Shown: positions 17,357 to 26,159 of the stretch, in pieces
Layout: each line of letters begins with the position of its first letter
Numbering within the stretch: the stretch's first letter is position 1
Assembly: GCF_019748715.1 (NCBI RefSeq)
Contig: NZ_JACLBZ010000010.1
Coordinates: 57,342 to 121,341, forward strand
Direction of reading: 5' to 3'
Length of the DNA: 64,000 nt
DNA from: Sporosarcina aquimarina
GTDB lineage: Bacteria > Bacillota > Bacilli > Bacillales_A > Planococcaceae
Program-made: the position numbers and the translations under genes
Notes under the pieces: generated by a model
Seen by the model: only the letters and a program-made list of their open reading frames with translations
Told to the model about the DNA's origin: nothing
The model's database searches: none

Positions 17357-17860
17357 ATGAATGAAATTGATCAATTAATCAATGAGCATTCGCGTTATTT
17401 AATACGCATCGCTTATTTGTACGTTAAAAATTGGTCGACAGCTGAGGATATTGTACAAGAAGTATTTGTAACGTATTTTCAAAAGAGTGACCAGTTTCGC
17501 AATGAAGCTTCACTGAAAACATATTTGACTAAAATGACAGCCAATCGTGCGAAAGATTATTTGCGTTCTTGGAAGCATAAAAAAGATGTGCTGTTCGAAA
17601 CGATTAGTACTTCGGTAAAAGGTACAGAAGAGATAGTGCTTGAGCAAGAGCGACTGGCCTCACTTGAGAAAAATCTTTTCCAACTTCCATTAAAATATCG
17701 TGAACCTTTAATATTATTTTATTATGATGAGCAATCCATAACGGAAATCGCAACTTATTTGCAACTGAATGAAAATACGGTGAAAACACGACTGCGAAGG
17801 GCAAAGCAGCAACTAAAGGAATTTTTTGATGAAGAGGACGGGGAGGTAGTGAAGAATTGA
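17357..17860 (+). CDS. ECF-type RNA polymerase sigma factor
   Basis: 167 residues with both ECF regions: region 2 (SRYLIRIAYLYV, STAEDIVQEVFVTYF) binds the -10 element and region 4 (LPLKYREPLILFYYDE, SITEIATYLQL, NTVKTRLRRAK) binds the -35. It follows the deacetylase gene by 21 bases and overlaps the next gene by four (TTGA), the normal layout of sigma and anti-sigma genes. The operon promoter is itself ECF-like, so positive autoregulation is likely. Which Bacillus sigma (X, V, W, Y) it matches best cannot be told here. Confidence 0.95.
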   Translation: MNEIDQLINEHSRYLIRIAYLYVKNWSTAEDIVQEVFVTYFQKSDQFRNEASLKTYLTKMTANRAKDYLRSWKHKKDVLFETISTSVKGTEEIVLEQERLASLEKNLFQLPLKYREPLILFYYDEQSITEIATYLQLNENTVKTRLRRAKQQLKEFFDEEDGEVVKN

Positions 17861-18930
17861 GCGATTTCAAAGAGAAGCTAGATCAAATGATGGGCGATAC
17901 GTCGGAGCAGGAAAGGCGGGTAAAACAGCGTGTACATGAGAAACTACGGCCGTCGGCTAAGAGGTTTTCATGGCAAGTGCTGTTTGTCACAGCAGCGCTT
18001 CCTATAGTTGCAATACTCCTTATGGTCACTTTGAACCCTTCTGATTTGCTTTCTTCTGATGAGGGGCCCGGTATTCCGTATGATCCGTTAAATGACTTGG
18101 CACAAATTTCTGCATTGCAGAAAAAACAGCAACTGTCAGTGATTGATTATGAAGAATTTGCCGAACTGCCGCATTTTGATCATGTCGACGATCTGCATTA
18201 TATAAATAAAGAGCCATTTTTATTAGACGGGAGTACAGATACTTTTCATACAGTGATGGAGCGTAAAGCAAATCTGTTTGATGATATTGTGTATCAGGCC
18301 GGTGATATTGTGCGCACGATGACAAATACGACAAGCCATTTACCAACCTATGATGATGTCTATTACGAGGTCATTGCGGTCCCGGGCGATCGTGTCGTAC
18401 TTGAAAAAGGACAGCTGAAAGTAAATGGGAAACCGCTGCGATCTGAAATTATGGAGCGTTATCAAGACCAAGAGATCACGATTGCAGGGGGTTACGATCA
18501 GCTGTTGAATGCGCGGGAGTATTTTTTATTGAACCATTTTCCGGCAAGGGAAACGGTTCAAGGTGGGACGATTACGCCGGTGCACAAAATTTACGGGCAA
18601 GTGGTAGGCATTGCGACAGAGGAGCGCACAAATTCGATGTATTTGGATTATTTGGCCGGAGAGCTTAGCGAGGAATATACACCGGAACAATATTTCGATT
18701 TGTATTTATACGACTCGCTTTTAGGCTTGGATAATTTGTCGAAAACACCGGCATTTACTCAAATCAACCGATTAGGTGAGCTATTTTTGGAAGCCTCCTA
18801 TCGGAAAGTGTACCCTGTTTCCGAAAATGAAGTAGAAATTCGCTATCAATATGGACGCGAAGGCGTCGCAGAGCATGTGTTTACGATGAAGCGTGATGCG
18901 GATTCGGGACGCTGGCTGATAGCAGATTAA
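17857..18930 (+). CDS. Probable anti-sigma factor with degenerate signal-peptidase-like domain
   Basis: 357 residues starting at TTG, overlapping the sigma gene by four bases. A charged cytoplasmic part (1-38) is followed by one membrane segment (about 42-60) and an external domain. Residues about 148-250 copy the layout of signal peptidase I: GDIVRTM, then VIAVPGDRVVLEKGQLKVNG, then YFLL...ITPVHKIYGQVVGIA. The catalytic Ser box is not seen, the usual Lys-Arg before VIG is Tyr-Glu, and GDNR is replaced by NHFP, so it should be inactive. The last 80 residues form a further domain. The anti-sigma role is inferred from position and topology. Confidence 0.75.
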   Translation: MSDFKEKLDQMMGDTSEQERRVKQRVHEKLRPSAKRFSWQVLFVTAALPIVAILLMVTLNPSDLLSSDEGPGIPYDPLNDLAQISALQKKQQLSVIDYEEFAELPHFDHVDDLHYINKEPFLLDGSTDTFHTVMERKANLFDDIVYQAGDIVRTMTNTTSHLPTYDDVYYEVIAVPGDRVVLEKGQLKVNGKPLRSEIMERYQDQEITIAGGYDQLLNAREYFLLNHFPARETVQGGTITPVHKIYGQVVGIATEERTNSMYLDYLAGELSEEYTPEQYFDLYLYDSLLGLDNLSKTPAFTQINRLGELFLEASYRKVYPVSENEVEIRYQYGREGVAEHVFTMKRDADSGRWLIAD

Positions 18931-19119
18931 CTAAAACGATGTTTGCTGAGGAAAATCAGGTTGGCAATTGTTCAAAAATAGAAGCCGTCAACCAACCGCT
19001 CGCCATTTTGGCACGCCAACTTGGTTTTCCACACATTCACCGTGATTAAATGGAGATATCCGTGCGAAATTCAATCTTGATACGTTCTAGTGCAAATAAC
19101 TTTAAAAGGAGACTATCAA

Positions 19120-20481
19120 ATGAAAAGTAAATTTATTGCTGCATTGATGACTTTGTTACTCGTTACCTCAGCTGCTCCAATCCAAGCGCGTGCAGCTGCT
19201 CAATTTTCAGATGTAGATACGCATTGGGCAAAGAAAGAAATCCTATATTTATCCGACCGCAATATTATTGGCGGCTATCCGGACGGCACGTTCAAACCAA
19301 ATCAGCCGATCACGCGGGTACAGGCAGCCTCCATGCTTGCCAAAGCACTGAAGCTTTCGCTGTCGGAGGATACGTCTACTGAATTTAAGGATGTGGCGAA
19401 AACATCTCCTCACTATCAGGTCTTAGCGACAATGAATGAGCTAGGAATTTTACGCGGCGATAACGGCTATATACGTCCCGGAGAGAAAACTTCACGTGCA
19501 CAGATGGCCGCGATTCTGCGCCGGTCATTTAATATGCCACTCGATAAACAGGCAACATTTATTGACGTAACTCCGGCTCACTGGGCTTATCAGGATATTA
19601 ATGGAATCGCGAAACAGCGGGTTGCTGGTGGTTCGAAAGGTAAATATATGCCGGCAGATTACGTTACACGCGCCCAATTCTCAGCATTTCTCGTACGAGC
19701 GCTCGATGATTCGCAGAAACTCAGCGCCTATCATTCATATGTCGGCGTAAAAGGCAAGACGGTTGAACAGAATGGATTCTCGTACACTATTGCTAAAGAA
19801 GGGTATAATTCCAAGTTGTTTAAGGAGAATTTAAAGACAGGCAAACGCGAAGCCATTGTAATTCCAGAAAATATCCCAAGCGATGATACATTCCAAGTGC
19901 ACTTGCTGAAAGGTTTCCAACTCATCGTATACAATGACGAAATCTTCATTCCTTATTGGTCAGCGGTCGGAGAGATGAGCGAACTACCTATCGCGTACGG
20001 GTTGATGAAAGTGAAAACAGACGGTCAGAATCTAGTGTTGATGAATCAGCCGTATGGTTACACATTCCGCAATATGTTCATTTGGAATGACCGAATTTAT
20101 TATACAAATGAGAAGAATAAAGAGCGCTATTTCGATTATACATTTAACCCCGATAAACCTGTTATAGATGACCCGCTCGTCCTTTATTCGACAGCGATGG
20201 ACGGCAGCGACAAGAAGAAAGAATATGGCTTTGATGCGCGTGTAATCTTTGATAATGTGGCATTTACACCCAATCATGTACAGGTAAACCAAAACAATAA
20301 ATCTGTACTGTTTGATCATTCCACAATGTATTACTTCAATAAAAAAGGGGTCTATAAGTACAGTCTGCTTGATAAAAAGACTAGCAAACTTTCGAATGTC
20401 ATTGGGGAAGACATGCGGGTTACGGAAACGCAGCTGATCGTGACAGACACGAAAGGAAAGACACATACGCTGAAGAAATAA
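19120..20481 (+). CDS. SLH-domain surface protein with beta-propeller-like region
   Basis: 453 residues from the ATG at 19120, which follows AAAAGGAGA. Signal peptide (about 1-26, ending ARA), then three SLH domains (about 27-200; FSDVDTHWAKKEI, IIGGYPDGTFKPNQPITR, then two more) that bind the secondary cell wall polymer. The remaining 250 residues contain repeated strand-turn patterns (LIVYNDEIFIPY, MFIWNDRIYYTNE, TMYYFNKKGVYKYSL) typical of DUF5050-type beta-propellers. No catalytic motif is seen. It is likely a structural or ligand-binding wall protein. Confidence 0.88.
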   Translation: MKSKFIAALMTLLLVTSAAPIQARAAAQFSDVDTHWAKKEILYLSDRNIIGGYPDGTFKPNQPITRVQAASMLAKALKLSLSEDTSTEFKDVAKTSPHYQVLATMNELGILRGDNGYIRPGEKTSRAQMAAILRRSFNMPLDKQATFIDVTPAHWAYQDINGIAKQRVAGGSKGKYMPADYVTRAQFSAFLVRALDDSQKLSAYHSYVGVKGKTVEQNGFSYTIAKEGYNSKLFKENLKTGKREAIVIPENIPSDDTFQVHLLKGFQLIVYNDEIFIPYWSAVGEMSELPIAYGLMKVKTDGQNLVLMNQPYGYTFRNMFIWNDRIYYTNEKNKERYFDYTFNPDKPVIDDPLVLYSTAMDGSDKKKEYGFDARVIFDNVAFTPNHVQVNQNNKSVLFDHSTMYYFNKKGVYKYSLLDKKTSKLSNVIGEDMRVTETQLIVTDTKGKTHTLKK

Positions 20482-20488
20482 CTTCGAA

Positions 20489-20552
20489 TGCCAGGTCTCG
20501 CTATAATTCGAGGAAAGCATGCGGACTGTAGCGGGAGCCAGGCACCAACGAA
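20489..20552. repeat. REP-like palindromic repeat, copy 2
   Basis: Starts TGCCAGGTCTCG and ends CGGGAGCCAGGCACC, with GCATGCGGA in the middle; same plan as the copy at 10813. It lies between two SLH genes, only 14 bases before the start codon of the second. Confidence 0.65.
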
Positions 20553-20565
20553 AGGAAGAGTTCGA

Positions 20566-22050
20566 ATGAGAAAGAAACTACTTATGATAATCGGTGCGTT
20601 ATTGCTCCTATGCAGCTTGCCTTTATCGGGCACATTCGCAACAAGTACAAAACATTTTTCAGATGTACCGCCGTTAAAACACTTTGCGGAAGCAGTTTAT
20701 GACCTGGCAGAACGTAATATAATCGGAGGTTATCCGGATGGTACATTTAAACCCGGAAACTCTATCACGCGAGGACAGGCAGCTGCCATTATTGCAAAGC
20801 TTATTAAATTAGATACTTCGAAATTGAAGGATCCAGGATTTAAAGACGTTCCGAAAGCGAATGGCTACTACAAAGCAATTGCAGCCATGGCAGAAAAAAG
20901 CATCATCAGCGGCTATGGAGATGGACGTTTTGGTCCGAACGATCCCATCACACGGGCGCAGATGGCTTCGATTCTTGTCAAAGCGTTCGATTTGCCGCGC
21001 TATAACTTCAATTCATATAAAAGTCCATTCGAAGATGTACACCGAGGAGTAGGCCACGACCCGAACATTCTGACAATCTATAGACTTGGTATCACTACAG
21101 GAACATCTCCTGACAGATTCAGCCCGAACACATCTATCACAAGAGGACAAGCGGCCAAAATGATGAAAGCAACGGAAGAAGCGAAGTCACAGATTGTTAC
21201 GGTGAAGGCTAGCGACTTCGGTTGGGATCAATTTAAAATGTATGATTCCAATCATAAGGATACCGGTATCTACCAAGCTGTGGAAGGAAAAAACAAACCA
21301 ACCGGTGGTGTAACAGATAGAATCCATTTAGTCCCACTTAAAGAAGGGGACGGTACATTCAAGGCCGCATTGGTGTATTCAGGAAATCCGGATAAGAAAT
21401 TTTATCGGAAATATTATGTACATGTCAAAGAAGTAAACGGAAAACTGAAGCTGAAGTTAGAGCGAACAGAAGATTTTCTTCCTTCGCCGGTTGCGATCGG
21501 TGTGGAGAATAAAGAACCTGTCCAAAACATTTCCCTTTCCACGATGGACGGAAAGAAGATTACCGATAATATGAAGTTCACGAAATGTCTTTCGTTCAGT
21601 CCCTCAGATTGCGTCGACAACGATGAGACCGATAGTGAAGGGAAGTATCGCAACGTCCATATTGTGATTGATCAGCCGGGTCGATACATCGCTACTATCC
21701 GTTTTGAAGACGGAAAGGAAGTACGGTACGGATTAGAAGCGGTAAGTTCAGCTCCAAGTTTTAAATTCAGTTTTAAAGTATTGGAGGAAAGACCGAACGC
21801 GTCATTGGATTTGGGAGCAAACTACGATATAGGAAAGCATATACTGCCGAAAGGCTCCGAGCAGATCGCTGAAATCACTAGAGACGAGGGCAGTAATATG
21901 TTCCATGTTGTAGGGAAGAAAGCAGGAGCGGTTGAAATTAAGCTGCCCGATCATAAAAAACTTGATCTGATGGGACTCCATGTTCGCGTTCAAGAAATGG
22001 GTCCCATTATTCAAGTCGAGATCTATGAATTGATGGACACACATATGTAA
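20566..22050 (+). CDS. SLH-domain surface protein
   Basis: 494 residues from the ATG at 20566 behind AAAGGAAGAG. Signal peptide (about 1-26), three SLH domains (about 28-205; FSDVPPLKHFAEAVYDL, IIGGYPDGTFKPGNSITR, ISGYGDGRFGPNDPITR), then about 290 residues with no known domain but beta-rich character. A Cys pair near residues 347 and 354 could form a disulfide. Same SLH subtype as the gene upstream, so the two probably arose by duplication followed by divergence of the C-terminal parts. Confidence 0.88.
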   Translation: MRKKLLMIIGALLLLCSLPLSGTFATSTKHFSDVPPLKHFAEAVYDLAERNIIGGYPDGTFKPGNSITRGQAAAIIAKLIKLDTSKLKDPGFKDVPKANGYYKAIAAMAEKSIISGYGDGRFGPNDPITRAQMASILVKAFDLPRYNFNSYKSPFEDVHRGVGHDPNILTIYRLGITTGTSPDRFSPNTSITRGQAAKMMKATEEAKSQIVTVKASDFGWDQFKMYDSNHKDTGIYQAVEGKNKPTGGVTDRIHLVPLKEGDGTFKAALVYSGNPDKKFYRKYYVHVKEVNGKLKLKLERTEDFLPSPVAIGVENKEPVQNISLSTMDGKKITDNMKFTKCLSFSPSDCVDNDETDSEGKYRNVHIVIDQPGRYIATIRFEDGKEVRYGLEAVSSAPSFKFSFKVLEERPNASLDLGANYDIGKHILPKGSEQIAEITRDEGSNMFHVVGKKAGAVEIKLPDHKKLDLMGLHVRVQEMGPIIQVEIYELMDTHM

Positions 22051-22239
22051 TAGAAGGGGAAACAAAATAGTATCTAGTCTGCACAATTGCGTAAAATCTA
22101 TGTTGGTCTATGAAATGCCAAGCGTCACATTCTTTTTTCAAGCAAATGAAACAGGTTCATTTAAGAGTGTATGCATTTTAGAATAGTGTTTGACTAGCGC
22201 AGGGGCTAGGTATCAGAGTTAATAGGATGGAGAAAGCGT

Positions 22240-24246
22240 ATGACAGATTTAAAATTGACCAAAAAAAGATTTCGACCAGAGATTGAAGGCGTACGGACCA
22301 TCGCGACTCTGCTCATCGCTGTTTATCATATATGGCTAGGCAGAGTATCCGGTGGAGTCGATATATTTTTCATCATTTCGGGTTATCTCATCACTTTATC
22401 CCTTTTGTCCAGGATCGAGAAAACCGGATCCGTAAAATTTTTCGATTTCATACTAGGCATTGCGAGAAGGTTGTTCCCTCAAGCATTGTTCGTCTCGATC
22501 GTCATCGGATTTATGTGTCTCGTATTTTTGCCGAAAATTGAATGGAGCGAAATCATCGCGCATATGGCGGCCTCAACATTTTATTATGAAAATTGGCGGC
22601 TGGCATTTGATTCGGTGGATTATCTGGCGCGAGAGAATTCCGCAAGTCCATTTCAACATTATTGGTCACTTGGTATTCAGGGGCAAATTTATATTATTTG
22701 GCCGCTCTTTATCTGTCTCGTCTTTTTTATCGCGAAAAAAGTCTTGAAAACACCTGTGCGTAAAACGTTTCTTACAGCGCAGCTTGTCGTTTTCGCTGGT
22801 TCACTGGCTTATTCTGTTTACCAGACACATATCAATCAACCATGGGCATACTTCGATACGTTCGCACGGATGTGGGAATTTAGCATAGGTGGGATCTTCG
22901 CCTTAATTTCACCTTATCTGATTTTCAATAAATGGTTCAACACCGTTCTTGGATGGGGCGGGCTGGCGATTATTTGTCTAACAGGCATCTTGTTACCGGT
23001 GTCGACTGTGTTTCCCGGCTATTTGGCTTTAGTTCCAATTAGCGGTGTGTTATTCATTTTAATTTCAACAGAGAACAATACCAAGCTGGGAGTAGATCGT
23101 CTACTAGGCTCAAAACCTCTTACCTATTTGGGTGGTCTTACATATGGTATTTACTTATGGCATTGGCCGTTGCTGATTTTCTACCATGCTTTTATGAAAA
23201 CGACAACGGTTCCGATCCTAGATGGGATTATCATCCTGTTGTTCACGTTATTATTGTCCATCATTTCCACTAAGCAGCTAGAAACCCCCTTTTTGATGAT
23301 GAAATGGGATAAGAAGAAAGGGAATTTCGTGACAGTGCTAGGCATCTTGCTAGTCTTCGCGGCTAGCTCGATATTTTCCATTTCCATGTATATACAGAAA
23401 ACACAGGCGAGCATGCTCAATTTGACCCAGAACGATAAAGATTATCCAGGAGCCAAATCGATTCTGTATAATGTTAAACCACCGGAAGGACTTGATTTGA
23501 TTCCTTCTCCGTTGGCAATTAAGACGGATCTTCCGAGTTTCTATGAGGATACGGAATGTCTCGGTCAAGATCGTACTGAGGTGAGAAAGTGTTCGTATGG
23601 TGTTTTAGACAAACCTGACTATGTTCTTGCCTTAGTAGGCGGCTCTCATTCAGGACACTGGTTTCCAGCGCTTGAAATAGTGGCGGAAGAGCTGAATTTT
23701 CGGATCGATCTGTACAATCATGACGGTTGCCGATTTACCGACGAAGATCCTGAAAATCATTTAACCAAAACGTGCCTAGAGTGGAATGAAAATTTGATCA
23801 AGGAATTAAAAGAGGAACCACCTGATTTGATATTCACTACAGCGACTTTAAATAAACGCGACAAAGTGCCGCTTGGTTATATCAATCAATGGAAAGAACT
23901 CGAAGGGATTACGAAGATTTTTGCGGTGCGCGACAATCCCCGCATGAAAAAGAAAATACCAGCCTGTTTAGAAAGTGCGAGAAGTCCATTGGATTGTGCA
24001 ATCGACAGGTCAGACGGCGTATCAGAGGTCGTGCCATGGGAAAACACAGAAGGTATACCTTCCAATGTCATTTTTGCCGACCTGACGGATTACTTCTGTG
24101 ATGATAAGACATGCTATCCAGTCATTGGGAATATTATTGTATATCGAGATAATAACCATATTACAGCGGAGTATTCAAAGTCGTTGGCCCCCGCTTTGAG
24201 GGATCCTTTGGAGCAGGCATTTAAAAAGGTACATCTATCAATGTAG
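22240..24246 (+). CDS. OatA-like acyltransferase 3 / SGNH O-acetyltransferase
   Basis: 668 residues. The N-terminal 380 residues are an acyltransferase-3 membrane domain with about ten segments (FRPEIEGVRTIATLLIAVYHI, GGVDIFFIISGYLIT). The C-terminal 250 residues are an external SGNH domain: LVGGSHSGHW supplies the Ser at about 469 and RDNNHIT the Asp-His pair. Proteins of this build, such as OatA, move acetyl groups across the membrane and onto peptidoglycan or wall polymer. Placed after two SLH genes, it may modify the polymer that anchors them, opposing the deacetylase at 16047. Confidence 0.9.
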   Translation: MTDLKLTKKRFRPEIEGVRTIATLLIAVYHIWLGRVSGGVDIFFIISGYLITLSLLSRIEKTGSVKFFDFILGIARRLFPQALFVSIVIGFMCLVFLPKIEWSEIIAHMAASTFYYENWRLAFDSVDYLARENSASPFQHYWSLGIQGQIYIIWPLFICLVFFIAKKVLKTPVRKTFLTAQLVVFAGSLAYSVYQTHINQPWAYFDTFARMWEFSIGGIFALISPYLIFNKWFNTVLGWGGLAIICLTGILLPVSTVFPGYLALVPISGVLFILISTENNTKLGVDRLLGSKPLTYLGGLTYGIYLWHWPLLIFYHAFMKTTTVPILDGIIILLFTLLLSIISTKQLETPFLMMKWDKKKGNFVTVLGILLVFAASSIFSISMYIQKTQASMLNLTQNDKDYPGAKSILYNVKPPEGLDLIPSPLAIKTDLPSFYEDTECLGQDRTEVRKCSYGVLDKPDYVLALVGGSHSGHWFPALEIVAEELNFRIDLYNHDGCRFTDEDPENHLTKTCLEWNENLIKELKEEPPDLIFTTATLNKRDKVPLGYINQWKELEGITKIFAVRDNPRMKKKIPACLESARSPLDCAIDRSDGVSEVVPWENTEGIPSNVIFADLTDYFCDDKTCYPVIGNIIVYRDNNHITAEYSKSLAPALRDPLEQAFKKVHLSM

Positions 24247-24280
24247 AGATAACTGATACTTTAGTTAACAGAATAAGGAT

Positions 24281-24314
24281 AAATCAAAAAGCAGGCATGC
24301 CTGCTTTTTGATTT
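24281..24314. terminator. Bidirectional terminator, perfect 34-bp palindrome
   Basis: AAATCAAAAAGCAGGCA followed by its exact complement, between the convergent O-acetyltransferase and MFS genes. Both directions end in a TTTTTGATTT tail. Confidence 0.85.
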
Positions 24315-24362
24315 GCATGGAATTCGTCGCGGAGAAATTCAACAAAATTGTTTAGATGTATC

Positions 24363-25529
24363 TCATTCTACAGAAAAATCTTGTTTCCGGTTCCTTGCGA
24401 TTAAAAATATACTTAACACAACAAAAAACAAAACCGATGCGGAAAGTACGCCGTATTGAAATCGGATGCTTCCCTGGTTTGCCATTTTACCGATGCCGTC
24501 CAGGATAACTGGCGATAAAAACTGACCTAAAAATGTCATGCTGGACGTCCAGGCGATTACGCGGTCTGCCAGGTACGGCTTTACCTGGTTGAGTGCTTGT
24601 AAGATAATAGTCGGAAATATAGCACCCTGGCCGAATCCAATCAAACAAACGCTTACTATGATAAGCGGGATGCTGTGCGTGAAAGATAGAAATAAAAAAG
24701 CGGCAGCCATCCCAAAGAGCATAACAGGGATGACAAATTTATTGAAAATAACTTCAATTTGAACGAGAAGTAAACTCGTAATCATTCCGCCGACAGTTGT
24801 GAATGATACAATCGTTCCCGCTAAAGCGGCATCACCCAAATCACTCTGCTCTAAATAGAGCGCAATATTGGTGGCGATTGAATAATAAGCAAGCATCACA
24901 CCGCCCATTGCGAGCGCATAGCCGTATACCGCAAGAGGAAGTTTTACCTTCTTTTCGTGTGATTGCGGTTTTTGAATTTCCCCTTTCGGTAAAAAGAAGA
25001 ATATTAAAATGATAATGAAAAGCCCTAGCCAATAGACATTAAATGGAACACGCCAGCTGAAAGTAGCGAGCCATCCTGCCAGCAACATCGTGATAATCCC
25101 ACCGAAATTACTGAAGGCGGAATTAAACCCCATCATCTTCGTTCGTTCTCTGCCGATGAAATAATCATTAATCAATGTCATCGACAACGGCATGACGAGT
25201 CCGACACCTGCCCCTAAAATTAACCGCAGCATTAATATGGATTCGATAGTTGAGACAAATTGCGGGCCGATCCCGCCGATTAAATAAATCAACAGACCAA
25301 TCAAAATAATCATCCGTTTTGTTATTTTGGATGTTAAATAACTCGATAGAAATGAAAAAGGGATGATCATGATTGACGGAGCCGTTAAGATGAGCTTAAT
25401 CATCGTTGGACTTGCTTCAGGGAAGGCTTGAGCAATCAGGCCGAGCGCAGGGGAGATGGCTGCGCCCGCCATGACAGTAGCCATGGAGATCGATAAAATG
25501 GTCGGTTTCAACATTTTGGTTCTTGTCAT
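24363..25529 (-). CDS. MFS transporter
   Basis: 388 residues with twelve predicted membrane segments and the loop motif between segments 2 and 3 (SYLTSKITKRMII). It resembles 12-segment drug-efflux major facilitators. The ATG at 25529 is eight bases from AAAGGAAG; GTG at 25538 or ATG at 25535 (overlapping the MarR stop as TGATG) are alternatives. Cotranscribed with the MarR gene, so it is probably an exporter induced when the regulator binds the compound to be pumped out. Confidence 0.88.
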   Translation of the reverse strand: MTRTKMLKPTILSISMATVMAGAAISPALGLIAQAFPEASPTMIKLILTAPSIMIIPFSFLSSYLTSKITKRMIILIGLLIYLIGGIGPQFVSTIESILMLRLILGAGVGLVMPLSMTLINDYFIGRERTKMMGFNSAFSNFGGIITMLLAGWLATFSWRVPFNVYWLGLFIIILIFFFLPKGEIQKPQSHEKKVKLPLAVYGYALAMGGVMLAYYSIATNIALYLEQSDLGDAALAGTIVSFTTVGGMITSLLLVQIEVIFNKFVIPVMLFGMAAAFLFLSFTHSIPLIIVSVCLIGFGQGAIFPTIILQALNQVKPYLADRVIAWTSSMTFLGQFLSPVILDGIGKMANQGSIRFQYGVLSASVLFFVVLSIFLIARNRKQDFSVE

Positions 25530-25534
25530 ATACA

Positions 25535-25990
25535 TCACTTCCTTTGAAACTGGGGATCCTGCATAGAGTCTATGTTGGCGGAGGCTTGTTTGAAAGCGGC
25601 AAGCATATTTTTTAGCTCTTCATCTGACAGGTCTTTGAATACAAGTTTCATCATCTCTTTTCCTGTCTCCCGCAGTTCATTTAATTTCCTTCTCCCATTT
25701 TCCGTTAAATCTAAATGGACGACACGCCGATCCTCTTCATTTCGAATCCGCATAATATACTCATTTTTAATAAGGATATTGGAAGCGGTCGTGACAGCAC
25801 CTGCAGTAATATGTAATTCGTTTGCCAGGTCGGACATTCGCAATGGCCCGTTTTGTTCAAGTAAGTACATTATGCGAGATTGTGAGCCAGGAAAGGTTTT
25901 TGTATAAATGTCTTTCCATACGTTCTCCATTTTCCTGGATAATTGCCAAAACCATTTTTCAAAGTCTTGAAAATGAATATGCCGTTCCAT
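25535..25990 (-). CDS. MarR family transcriptional regulator
   Basis: 151 residues, normal MarR length. The winged helix is clear: LRMSDLANELHITAGAVTTASNILI and IRNEEDRRVVHLDLTENGR with the wing Asp-Arg pair. First gene of a two-gene operon with the MFS transporter. AGAAGGAGC precedes the ATG. A 12-bp inverted repeat covers its promoter, so self-repression of the operon is expected. Confidence 0.93.
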   Translation of the reverse strand: MERHIHFQDFEKWFWQLSRKMENVWKDIYTKTFPGSQSRIMYLLEQNGPLRMSDLANELHITAGAVTTASNILIKNEYIMRIRNEEDRRVVHLDLTENGRRKLNELRETGKEMMKLVFKDLSDEELKNMLAAFKQASANIDSMQDPQFQRK

Positions 25991-26005
25991 ATATATGCTC
26001 CTTCT

Positions 26006-26046
26006 ATTTACTTTAATTATTATATTGTTTAATCATTAAAGTAAAT
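26006..26046 (-). promoter_or_regulatory. Promoter and operator of the marR-MFS operon
   Basis: ATTTACTTTAAT and ATTAAAGTAAAT form a perfect 12-bp inverted repeat with a 17-base centre. Inside it TTTAATCATTAAA is a second palindrome, and read leftward TATAAT supplies a -10. A MarR dimer bound here would block the promoter. Confidence 0.7.
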
Positions 26047-26100
26047 GTGTTGTAAACAGTTAATATACTACGGGGTTGTTTGAGGGAAGTCAATTAAAAA

Positions 26101-26147
26101 AGGTACTTGCCCCGTACAATTCAAGATTGTTTACGGGGCAAGTACCT
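26101..26147 (-). terminator. Terminator of the dus gene
   Basis: AGGTACTTGCCCCGTA pairs with its complement over 16 bases around a 15-base loop; read leftward it ends in a run of T. It lies 13 bases beyond the dus stop codon. Confidence 0.85.
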
Positions 26148-26159
26148 TCGCTGCTTAAT

